From the NCBI RefSeq assembly GCF_002086285.1, contig NZ_MVHU01000028.1:1-60398 (forward strand): a stretch of DNA of 60,398 bases, read 5' to 3'. Source of the stretch: Mycolicibacter kumamotonensis (GTDB taxonomy: Bacteria > Actinomycetota > Actinomycetes > Mycobacteriales > Mycobacteriaceae). Below, in pieces: positions 51,930 to 60,398 of this stretch. A program made the translations under genes and the position numbers. Every line of letters starts with the position of its first letter. Within the stretch, counting starts at the first letter, position 1. Under the pieces are notes generated by a model. It ran no database searches. It had not been told where the DNA came from and was given only the letters and a program-made list of their open reading frames with translations.

Positions 51930-53267
51930 ATGTCGATTTTCATCGGGCAGCTGGTCGGCTTTGCGGTCATCGTCTGGCTGTTGGTCAAGTTCGTGGTTCC
52001 GCCGGTGCGCAAGCTGATGGCCGACCAGCAGGAGTCGGTGCGCAGGCAGCTGGAAGAGGCTGCGGCCGCGTCCGCTCGACTGGCCGAGGCCAGCCAGGCG
52101 CACTCCACCGCGCTGGCCAAGGCCGAGACCGAGGCGAAGCGGGTTACCGCCGAAGCCCGCACCGATGCCGAGCGGATCACCGAGCAACTGCGCTCTCAGG
52201 CCGAGGTCGAGGCCGAACGCGTCAAGTCCGCCGGCGGCCAGCAGGTCGGTCTGATGCGCGCCCAGCTGGTCCGTGAGCTGCGGTCCGGCCTCGGCGCGGA
52301 AGCGGTGCAGCGGGCGGCCGACCTGGTTCGCGACTACGTCGCCGACCCGCAACGGCAGGCCAGCACCGTCGACCGGTTCCTCGACGAACTCGACGCGATG
52401 GCCCCGAAGTCGGTCGAGGTCGAATCGCCGATCCTGGCCCGGATGCGCTCCGCGAGCCGGGAGGCACTGACAGGCTTGCTGGACAAGTTCGGCGAGGCGG
52501 CAGGCGGCCTGGACGAGCAGGGCTTGTCCGCTCTGGCCGGTGACCTGACCGCGGTCGCCGAACTGCTGGCACGCGAGACGGTGGTGACCCGGCACCTGAC
52601 CACGCCGACCGAAGACGCCACGCCGAAGGTGCGCCTGGTGCAGCGGCTGTTCTCCGGCAAGATCGGCGCCCCCGCCCTGAAGCTGGTGACCGACGCGGCC
52701 TCCACCCGGTGGTCCAGTGAGGCCGACCTGATCGCTGCCGTCGAACACCTCGCCCGGCAGACCCTGCTGCTCTCCGCCGAGCATCAAGGCACGGCCGACG
52801 AGGTGGAGGACCAGCTGTTCCGGTTCTCTCGCGTGCTCGACGCCCAACCCCGCCTCGACACCCTGCTCAGTGACACCGCGACACCGGCCGCCAGCCGGGT
52901 CGGGTTGCTGCGCAACGTCATCGGCGGTGGCAGCGGCGCCAACTCGATCACGACCGCGCTGCTGGAGCAGACGGTCCAGTTGCTGCGCGGCCAGTCCGCC
53001 CACCAGGCGGTCACCGAACTCGCCCAGATCGCGGTGGCGCGCCGCGGCGAGGTGGTCGCCAACGTCGGCGCCGCCGCCGAACTCAGCGACGCCCAGCGCG
53101 CCCGGCTGAACACCGTGTTGAGCCGGATCTACAGCCACCCGGTGCGGGTGCAGGTCGGCGTCGACCCGGCACTGCTGGGCGGGCTGACGATCTCGGTCGG
53201 CGACGAGGTGATCGACGGGACGCTGTCGTCGCGCCTGGCCGCCGCGAAGACGCACTTGCCCGACTGA
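51930..53267 (+). CDS. atpH: ATP synthase b-delta fusion subunit
   Basis: 445 residues. Residues 1-~160 are a second b-type subunit (one membrane helix then coiled coil); about 170-445 are the OSCP/delta domain, ending in VQVGVDPALLGGLTISVGDEVIDGTLSSRL. The fusion is a mycobacterial/actinobacterial trait (Rv1307). Joins the stalk to the alpha3beta3 head. Confidence 0.95.
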   Translation: MSIFIGQLVGFAVIVWLLVKFVVPPVRKLMADQQESVRRQLEEAAAASARLAEASQAHSTALAKAETEAKRVTAEARTDAERITEQLRSQAEVEAERVKSAGGQQVGLMRAQLVRELRSGLGAEAVQRAADLVRDYVADPQRQASTVDRFLDELDAMAPKSVEVESPILARMRSASREALTGLLDKFGEAAGGLDEQGLSALAGDLTAVAELLARETVVTRHLTTPTEDATPKVRLVQRLFSGKIGAPALKLVTDAASTRWSSEADLIAAVEHLARQTLLLSAEHQGTADEVEDQLFRFSRVLDAQPRLDTLLSDTATPAASRVGLLRNVIGGGSGANSITTALLEQTVQLLRGQSAHQAVTELAQIAVARRGEVVANVGAAAELSDAQRARLNTVLSRIYSHPVRVQVGVDPALLGGLTISVGDEVIDGTLSSRLAAAKTHLPD

Positions 53268-53327
53268 CCAAGACCTACCCGGTCCCAGAGCCCACAACCA
53301 ATTTCGAAGGCAGGAAGACGAAAAGCC

Positions 53328-54977
53328 ATGGCAGAGTTGACAATCTCCTCTGACGACATTCAGGGGGCGATCGAGGAGTACGTGAGCTCCTTCAGCGCCG
53401 ACACCGCGCGCGAGGAGGTCGGCACCGTCATCGACGCCGGCGACGGCATCGCACACGTCGAGGGCCTGCCTTCGGTGATGACCCAGGAACTCCTGGAGTT
53501 CCCCGGCGGGGTGCTGGGCGTGGCACTGAACCTCGACGAGCACAACGTCGGTGCGGTGATCCTGGGCAACTTCGAGAACATCGAAGAGGGCCAGCAGGTC
53601 AAGCGCACCGGTGAGGTGCTCTCGGTGCCGGTCGGCGACGGCTTCCTCGGCCGCGTGGTCAACCCGCTGGGGCAGCCGATCGACGCGCGCGGCGAGATCG
53701 AGGCCGAGACCCGCCGTCCGTTGGAGATGCAGGCGCCCTCGGTGGTGCAGCGCCAGAGCGTGAGCGAGCCGCTGCAGACCGGTGTCAAGGCCGTCGACGC
53801 GATGACCCCGATCGGCCGCGGTCAGCGTCAGCTGATCATCGGTGACCGCAAGACCGGCAAGACCGCGCTGTGTGTGGACACCATCCTCAACCAGCGCCAG
53901 AACTGGGAGACCGGCGACCCCAACCAGCAGGTCCGCTGCGTGTATGTCGCGATCGGCCAGAAGGGCACCACCATCGCCAGCGTGCGCCGTGCGCTGGAGG
54001 AGGGCGGCGCCATGGACTACACCACGATCGTCGCCGCCCCGGCGTCGGACTCCGCCGGCTTCAAGTGGCTGGCCCCCTACACCGGTTCGGCGATCGCCCA
54101 GCACTGGATGTACCAGGGCAAGCACGTGCTGATCGTGTTCGACGACCTGACCAAGCAGGCCGAGGCCTACCGCGCCATCTCGCTGCTGCTGCGCCGCCCG
54201 CCGGGCCGCGAGGCCTACCCCGGCGACGTGTTCTACCTGCACTCCCGGCTGTTGGAGCGCTGCGCGAAGCTCTCCGATGAGCTCGGCGGTGGTTCGCTGA
54301 CCGGTCTGCCGATCATCGAGACCAAGGCCAACGACATCTCGGCCTACATCCCGACCAACGTCATCTCGATCACCGACGGCCAGTGCTTCCTGGAGAGCGA
54401 CCTGTTCAACCAGGGTGTCCGTCCGGCCATCAACGTCGGTGTGTCGGTGTCTCGTGTCGGTGGCGCCGCACAGATCAAGGCGATGAAGGAGGTGGCCGGC
54501 TCGCTGCGTCTGGACCTGTCGCAGTACCGCGAGCTGGAGGCCTTCGCCGCCTTCGCCTCCGACCTGGACGCCACCAGCAAGGCGCAGCTGGAGCGCGGTG
54601 CCCGACTGGTGGAGCTGCTCAAGCAGCCGCAGTACGCGCCGATGCCCGTCGAGGAGCAGGTGGTCTCGATCTTCCTGGGTACCGAGGGGCACCTGGACTC
54701 GGTGCCGGTCGAGGACGTGGGCCGCTTCGAATCCGAGCTGCTGGACCACATCCGGGCCTCCGAGAGCGACATCTTGAGCGGTATCCGCGACTCGAAGAAG
54801 CTCTCCGAGGAAGCCAGCGAGAAGCTGGTCGAGGTCATCAGCCAATTCAAGAAGGGCTTCGCCGCCACCGACGGAAGTTCGGTGGTGCCCGATGAACACG
54901 TTGAGGCGCTTGACGAGGACGAGCTCGGCAAGGAAGCGGTGCAGGTCCGCAAGGCCGCGCCGGCGAAGAAGAAGTAA
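53328..54977 (+). CDS. atpA: ATP synthase subunit alpha
   Basis: 549 residues; AGGAAG before the ATG. P-loop GDRKTGKTA near residue 170, PAINVGVSVSRVGG late. The extended, charged C-terminus (ends VRKAAPAKKK) is the mycobacterial alpha extension that suppresses ATP hydrolysis. Confidence 0.97.
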   Translation: MAELTISSDDIQGAIEEYVSSFSADTAREEVGTVIDAGDGIAHVEGLPSVMTQELLEFPGGVLGVALNLDEHNVGAVILGNFENIEEGQQVKRTGEVLSVPVGDGFLGRVVNPLGQPIDARGEIEAETRRPLEMQAPSVVQRQSVSEPLQTGVKAVDAMTPIGRGQRQLIIGDRKTGKTALCVDTILNQRQNWETGDPNQQVRCVYVAIGQKGTTIASVRRALEEGGAMDYTTIVAAPASDSAGFKWLAPYTGSAIAQHWMYQGKHVLIVFDDLTKQAEAYRAISLLLRRPPGREAYPGDVFYLHSRLLERCAKLSDELGGGSLTGLPIIETKANDISAYIPTNVISITDGQCFLESDLFNQGVRPAINVGVSVSRVGGAAQIKAMKEVAGSLRLDLSQYRELEAFAAFASDLDATSKAQLERGARLVELLKQPQYAPMPVEEQVVSIFLGTEGHLDSVPVEDVGRFESELLDHIRASESDILSGIRDSKKLSEEASEKLVEVISQFKKGFAATDGSSVVPDEHVEALDEDELGKEAVQVRKAAPAKKK

Positions 54978-54984
54978 CTCCGCC

Positions 54985-55908
54985 ATGGCAGCCACACTTC
55001 GGGAACTACGCGGGCGGATCCGCTCGGCCGGGTCGATCAAGAAGATCACCAAGGCCCAAGAGCTGATCGCCACCTCGCGTATCGGCCGGGCGCAGGCCCG
55101 GCTCGAGACGGCGCGGCCGTACGCCACCGAGATCACCCGGATGCTCACGACGTTGGCCGCCGAGGCGGCCCTGGACCACCCCCTGCTCGTCGAGCGCAGC
55201 GAGCCCAAGCGGGCGGGTGTCCTGGTCGTGTCGTCCGACCGTGGTCTGTGTGGCGGGTACAACGCCAACGTCTTCCGCCGGGCCGAGGAGCTGTTCGCCC
55301 TGCTGCGCTCCGAGGGCAAGGACCCGGTGCTCTACGTCGTGGGCCGCAAAGCGTTGGCCTACTACAGCTTCCGGAACTGGACGATCACCGACTCATGGAC
55401 CGGCTTCTCCGAGCAGCCGACGTATGAGAACGCCGCCACGATCGCCTCGACCCTGGTCGGTGCGTTCCTGGCCGGAGTGGACGACGACGGCAGCCATCCG
55501 GGTGCCGACGGGGTGCTGGGCGTCGACGAGCTGCACGTCGTCGCCACCGACTTCCGCTCGATGCTGTCGCAGTCGGCGGAGGCGCGCCGGATCGCCCCGA
55601 TGCTGGTGGAATATGTCGGCGAGGAGACCGGTCCGCGGACGCTGTACTCGTTCGAGCCCGACGCCACCACGCTGTTCGACTCGCTGCTGCCGCGGTACCT
55701 GACCACCCGCGTGTACGCGGCGCTGCTCGACTCGGCGGCATCGGAGCTGGCCTCGCGCCAGCGCGCAATGAAGTCGGCGACCGACAACGCCGACGATTTG
55801 ATCAAGGCGTTGACGCTGGAGGCCAACCGCGAGCGCCAGGCCCAAATCACCCAGGAAATCAGCGAAATCGTCGGTGGTGCGAACGCGCTCGCCGACGCCG
55901 CCCGGTAA
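54985..55908 (+). CDS. atpG: ATP synthase subunit gamma
   Basis: 307 residues from the ATG at 54985, the typical M-A-A-T-L-R-E-L-R-G-R-I start; the frame is open into atpA but upstream is not family-like. An insert DDDGSHPGADGVLGVDEL (about 165-182) is the mycobacteria-specific gamma loop that affects coupling. Rotor stalk. Confidence 0.95.
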   Translation: MAATLRELRGRIRSAGSIKKITKAQELIATSRIGRAQARLETARPYATEITRMLTTLAAEAALDHPLLVERSEPKRAGVLVVSSDRGLCGGYNANVFRRAEELFALLRSEGKDPVLYVVGRKALAYYSFRNWTITDSWTGFSEQPTYENAATIASTLVGAFLAGVDDDGSHPGADGVLGVDELHVVATDFRSMLSQSAEARRIAPMLVEYVGEETGPRTLYSFEPDATTLFDSLLPRYLTTRVYAALLDSAASELASRQRAMKSATDNADDLIKALTLEANRERQAQITQEISEIVGGANALADAAR

Positions 55909-55941
55909 GCCCCCGCTAAGCACTAGGAAGCGAAGAAGATA

Positions 55942-57372
<1,431 letters not shown>

Positions 57373-57406
57373 CCCGGAATCTTGTGGCGGCGAAAGGCGG
57401 TGGGTA

Positions 57407-57772
57407 GTGGCCGAGCTTGACGTCGACATCGTCGCGGTCGATCGCAAGGTGTGGGCGGGCAAGGCGACGTTCGTCTTCACCCGGACCACCGTCGGCGAGA
57501 TCGGGATCTACCCGCGGCACATTCCGCTGGTCGCCCAGCTGGTCGACGACGCAATGGTGAAGGTGGAGCGCCAGGACGAGGATGACCTGCGCATCGCCAT
57601 CCACGGCGGGTTCCTGTCGGTCACCGAAGAAGGGGTGAGCATCCTGGCGGAGTCGGTGGACTTCGTCGAAGAGATCGACGAGGCGTCCGCCCGGCACGAT
57701 GCGCAGTCCGGCGACCCCCGTGTTGCGGCCAAGGGCCGTGCGCGGCTGCGCGCCCTGGGTGTCATCGATTAG
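57407..57772 (+). CDS. atpC: ATP synthase subunit epsilon
   Basis: 121 residues from the GTG at 57407, equal to the Mtb length; the frame is open upstream into atpD. Beta-sandwich start AELDVDIVAVDRKVWAGKA, short C-terminal helix region as in mycobacteria. Central stalk and regulation. Confidence 0.93.
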   Translation: MAELDVDIVAVDRKVWAGKATFVFTRTTVGEIGIYPRHIPLVAQLVDDAMVKVERQDEDDLRIAIHGGFLSVTEEGVSILAESVDFVEEIDEASARHDAQSGDPRVAAKGRARLRALGVID

Positions 57773-57786
57773 CGGAGCATGAATCG

Positions 57787-58230
57787 ATGAGCACGCCCAT
57801 GATGTGCATGGTCGTGCTCGTCGCCGTGCTTTTCGGCGCCGTCCTCGCGCTGAGCTACCGGTTGTGGAAGCTGCGCCAGGGCGGTACCGCGGCGATCATG
57901 CGTGATCTACCGGCGGTAGGCGGGCACGGTTGGCGACATGGCGTGGTCCGGTACCGCGGCGGCGAGGCCGCCTTCTACCGGCTCTCGAGTGTGCGACTGT
58001 GGCCGGACCGCCGGCTGTCCCGCCGCGGCGTGGACGTGGTTTCGCGTCGCGCCCCCCGCGGTGACGAGTTCGACATCATGACCGATGAGATCGTGGTGCT
58101 CGAACTGTGCGATATCACCCAGGACCGCCGGGCCGGGTTCGAGATCGCACTGGACCGCGGTGCCCGCACCGCATTTTTGTCCTGGCTGGAGGCGCGCCCC
58201 TCACCGCGGTCTCGCCGCCAGAGTTACTGA
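57787..58230 (+). CDS. DUF2550 membrane-anchored protein (Rv1312-like)
   Basis: 147 residues: one N-terminal helix (about 7-24) followed by a soluble domain with GWRHGVVRYRGGEAAFYRLSS and RRGVDVVSRR, a DUF2550 pattern that follows atpC in most mycobacteria. 14 bp after atpC, so part of the atp transcript. Function unknown; the constant place suggests a link to ATP synthase or envelope. Confidence 0.9.
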   Translation: MSTPMMCMVVLVAVLFGAVLALSYRLWKLRQGGTAAIMRDLPAVGGHGWRHGVVRYRGGEAAFYRLSSVRLWPDRRLSRRGVDVVSRRAPRGDEFDIMTDEIVVLELCDITQDRRAGFEIALDRGARTAFLSWLEARPSPRSRRQSY

Positions 58231-58254
58231 GCCTCCGAAACCCGTTGGCGCCGC

Positions 58255-58845
58255 CTATTTCTTGGGACGGTCGGTCCGGTCGCCACCAGGCTGCCAGAGT
58301 ACGTCGCCGTCGGCATTGGCCACCCGGCACAGCACGAACATCAAGTCCGACAACCGATTCAGATATTTCGCAGGCAGGACGGACACCCCGTTGGGATCCG
58401 CGTCGACTGCTGCCCACGCCGAGCGCTCCGCGCGGCGCACCGCGGTGCGGGCCACGTGCAGCAACGCCGAGAGCGGCGAACCTCCCGGCAGGATGAACGA
58501 GTTCAACGGCGGCAGCGGCTCGTTGTATTCGTCACACCACGCTTCCACGCGGTCGATGTAGTCCTGGGTGATCCGCAGCGGCGGATATTTGGGGTCCGCC
58601 ACCACGGGAGTGGCCAGATCGGCGCCCGCGTCGAACAGGTCGTTCTGGACGTGCAGCAGTGTCGCGCCGACCGTTTCGTCGGGTTTACCGAGCGCGATCG
58701 CGACACCGATCGCGGCGTTGGCTTCCTCACAATCGGCATAGGCCACCAGGCGGGGATCGGTCTTGGGAACCCGGGAGAAATCGCTCAGCCCGGTCGTGCC
58801 GTCGTCGCCGGTACGGGTGTAGACGCGGGTGATGTGCACTGCCAT
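58255..58845 (-). CDS. PduO-type cob(I)alamin adenosyltransferase
   Basis: 196 residues from the ATG at 58845. TRTGDDGTTGLSDFSRVPK (ATP-binding start), ILPGG, and the helix VARTAVRRAERSA are hallmarks of the PduO family. Converts cob(I)alamin to adenosylcobalamin for methylmalonyl-CoA mutase. Convergent with the DUF2550 gene, divergent from murA (Rv1314c equivalent). Confidence 0.93.
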   Translation of the reverse strand: MAVHITRVYTRTGDDGTTGLSDFSRVPKTDPRLVAYADCEEANAAIGVAIALGKPDETVGATLLHVQNDLFDAGADLATPVVADPKYPPLRITQDYIDRVEAWCDEYNEPLPPLNSFILPGGSPLSALLHVARTAVRRAERSAWAAVDADPNGVSVLPAKYLNRLSDLMFVLCRVANADGDVLWQPGGDRTDRPKK

Positions 58846-58932
58846 GGTCCAAACCGTACCGGGCGCGGCAAGGGGTGCGAGGCGGGCTCGGTCGGCGCCG
58901 GGATTCCTTCGGGATCGGGGCCGAGTCGTCAC

Positions 58933-58938
58933 TACACT
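58933..58938 (+). promoter_or_regulatory. -10 element of a probable leaderless murA transcript
   Basis: TACACT ends 7 bases before the murA GTG (58946), which places the start of the mRNA at or beside the start codon. No clear -35 hexamer. Confidence 0.45.
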
Positions 58939-58945
58939 GACGCGG

Positions 58946-60199
58946 GTGGGTGAGCGTTTCGTGGTGACCGGCGGCAATCGGCTGTCCGGTGAAGTTGCCG
59001 TCGGCGGCGCTAAGAACAGCGTCCTGAAGCTGATGGCTGCGACACTGCTGGCCGAGGGCACCAGCACCATCACCAACTGCCCGGACATTCTCGACGTGCC
59101 CCTGATGGCCGAGGTCCTGCGCGGGCTGGGCGCCACTGTGGAACTCGACGGCACCACGGTGCGGATCACCTCGCCGGACGAACCCAAATACGACGCGGAC
59201 TTCGCCGCGGTCCGTCAGTTCCGGGCCTCGGTCTGTGTGCTCGGGCCGCTGGTGGGCCGCTGCCTGCGCGCGAAGGTCGCGCTCCCCGGCGGTGACGCGA
59301 TCGGGTCCCGGCCGCTCGACATGCACCAGGCCGGCCTGCGCCAGTTGGGCGCCACCTGCAATATTGAGCACGGTTGCGTGGTCGCCCACGCCGAGGCGCT
59401 GCGCGGCGCCGAGATCCAGCTGGAATTTCCCTCGGTCGGCGCCACCGAGAACATCTTGATGGCCGCGGTGCTGGCCGACGGCGTGACGACCATCCACAAC
59501 GCGGCGCGCGAACCCGACGTCGCCGACCTGTGCACGATGCTCAACCAGATGGGGGCGCAGATCGAAGGCGCGGGCTCCCCGACACTGAAGATCACCGGGG
59601 TGCCGCGCATGTACCCGACCGAACACGAGGTGATCGGCGACCGGATCGTCGCCGCAACCTGGGCGATCGCGGCGGTGATGACCCGCGGTGACATCTCGGT
59701 GACCGGTGTCGACCCGGCCCATCTGCAGCTCGTCCTGCACAAGTTGCACGACGCGGGGGCGACCATCACCCAGTCCGACAACGGCTTCCGGGTGGTCCAG
59801 TACGACCGGCCCAAGGCCGTCAACGTCGCCACCCTGCCGTTCCCCGGTTTCCCCACCGATCTGCAGCCCATGGCGATCGGTCTCGCGGCGATCGCCGACG
59901 GCACCTCGATGATCACCGAGAACGTCTTCGAGGCCCGCTTCCGGTTCGTCGAAGAGATGATCCGCCTGGGGGCCGACGCCCGCACCGACGGACACCACGC
60001 GGTGGTGCGCGGTCTGCCGCAGCTCTCGAGTGCACCGGTGTGGGCCTCCGACATCCGCGCCGGCGCCGGTTTGGTGCTTGCGGGCCTGGTCGCAGACGGT
60101 GACACCGAGGTTCACGACGTCTATCACATCGATCGCGGCTACCCGTTGTTCGTGGAGTACCTGGCCGGTCTCGGAGCCGAAATCGAGCGTGTAAGATAG
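58946..60199 (+). CDS. murA: UDP-N-acetylglucosamine 1-carboxyvinyltransferase
   Basis: 417 residues from the GTG at 58946 (M-G-E-R-F-V-V-T-G-G). Conserved GGAKNSVLK, the active loop LPGGDAIGSRPLDMH with D117 in place of the catalytic Cys, and the late GLVADGDTEVHDV. First committed step of peptidoglycan synthesis. Asp at this position makes the enzyme insensitive to fosfomycin in mycobacteria. The rRNA promoter follows directly, as in M. tuberculosis (Rv1315-rrs). Confidence 0.96.
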   Translation: MGERFVVTGGNRLSGEVAVGGAKNSVLKLMAATLLAEGTSTITNCPDILDVPLMAEVLRGLGATVELDGTTVRITSPDEPKYDADFAAVRQFRASVCVLGPLVGRCLRAKVALPGGDAIGSRPLDMHQAGLRQLGATCNIEHGCVVAHAEALRGAEIQLEFPSVGATENILMAAVLADGVTTIHNAAREPDVADLCTMLNQMGAQIEGAGSPTLKITGVPRMYPTEHEVIGDRIVAATWAIAAVMTRGDISVTGVDPAHLQLVLHKLHDAGATITQSDNGFRVVQYDRPKAVNVATLPFPGFPTDLQPMAIGLAAIADGTSMITENVFEARFRFVEEMIRLGADARTDGHHAVVRGLPQLSSAPVWASDIRAGAGLVLAGLVADGDTEVHDVYHIDRGYPLFVEYLAGLGAEIERVR

Positions 60200-60272
60200 A
60201 TCAGGCCGGCGCGCCGCACGCGGATCGCCGAGCAGTCTGGAAGACCTTCCGGTAGCCCCGAAAAAGTCGGAG

Positions 60273-60301
60273 TTGACTCAACTCCGGCTTCCGAGTAGAG
60301 T
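60273..60301 (+). promoter_or_regulatory. rRNA operon promoter (PCL1-type)
   Basis: TTGACT (60273-60278), 17 bp, TAGAGT (60296-60301), the same place and form as the PCL1/P3 promoter of the M. tuberculosis rrn operon. The -35 hexamer lies inside a perfect palindrome, CGGAGTTGACTCAACTCCG (60268-60286). A weaker TAAGAT at 60192-60197, overlapping the end of murA, might be an additional upstream promoter. Confidence 0.8.
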
Positions 60302-60324
60302 GGCGGGGTTGCCTGAAAACCGGG

Positions 60325-60398
60325 CGTGTTGTTTGAGAACTCAATAGTGTGTTTGGTGGTTTTTGTTTGTTGTTGTTTTTTGCCATGCCTTCGGCGTC
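60325..60398 (+). promoter_or_regulatory. rRNA leader with NusA/antitermination site
   Basis: GTTTGAGAACTCAATAGTGT followed by GTTTGGTGGTTTT is the conserved mycobacterial rrn leader. AGAACTCAATAG (60336-60347) equals the RNA bound by NusA KH domains in the published M. tuberculosis structure (boxC). The T-rich run and the start of the next stem (CCATGCC...) begin the RNase III processing region; 16S rRNA itself is beyond the window. Confidence 0.85.

Noticed and set aside
51648..55319. 1223-residue leftward open frame antisense to the atp genes
   Set aside because: High G+C keeps antisense frames open; the sequence is low-complexity His/Gln/Arg/Gly and covers atpH, atpA and atpG, which are certain.

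Overview
The window is a piece of a high-GC mycobacterial chromosome. Gene order from about 0.6 to 26.6 kb and from 36.7 kb to the right end follows the Mycobacterium tuberculosis (Mtb) segment Rv1261c to Rv1315 plus the start of the rRNA operon. Typical mycobacterial marks are the b-delta fusion of ATP synthase, the gamma-subunit loop, the long disordered N-terminus of Rho, MurA with Asp at the catalytic Cys position, a 13E12 (DUF222/HNH) gene, a PGRS-like protein, F420-type oxidoreductases and many GTG starts. It is not Mtb itself: pknH/embR, amiB2, Rv1279 and Rv1288-Rv1290c are missing and other genes stand in their place. A non-tuberculous mycobacterium fits; the species is not determined.

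Layout. 1-6.6 kb: cut-off secreted PGRS-like protein, Ddn-like reductase, HIT hydrolase, MalY-type C-S lyase, Rv1264-type adenylyl cyclase, Acg-type nitroreductase behind a DosR-like box, and a 13E12 protein with a frameshifted tail. 6.6-11.8 kb: two-gene ABC exporter that looks heterodimeric and asymmetric, lipoproteins LprB/LprC and an excalibur protein. 11.8-16.3 kb: histidine phosphatase, and an SbcD/SbcC-like pair behind an excellent match to the PafBC (RecA-NDp) promoter motif. 16.3-21.7 kb: oppBCDA. 21.9-26.7 kb: carbonic anhydrase and sulfate activation (cysD, cysNC, cysQ, Rrf2 regulator).

26.7-36.7 kb is the accessory part. It starts with a 57-bp tandem repeat and ends at a tRNA-Arg gene. 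It holds a VOC protein, two F420-type oxidoreductases, a DUF4185/GH183 candidate arabinanase, an MmpL transporter, a lipocalin-like (CrtC/AttH-like) protein, a divergent TetR regulator with a candidate operator, and a membrane protein with an EXPERA-like motif. The TetR, lipocalin-like and MmpL genes form the best candidate here for an undescribed functional unit.

36.9-60.4 kb is housekeeping: argS-lysA-hom-thrC-thrB (aspartate-family amino acids), rho, rpmE, prfA-prmC-sua5-wecA, the atpIBEFHAGDC operon with a DUF2550 gene, a convergent cobalamin adenosyltransferase, murA, and the rRNA promoter and antitermination leader. The window stops before 16S rRNA. Apart from the tRNA-bearing gap at 36521-36867, no gap longer than 300 bases lacks a gene.

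All product names come from reading the translations and recalling families; no search was run.
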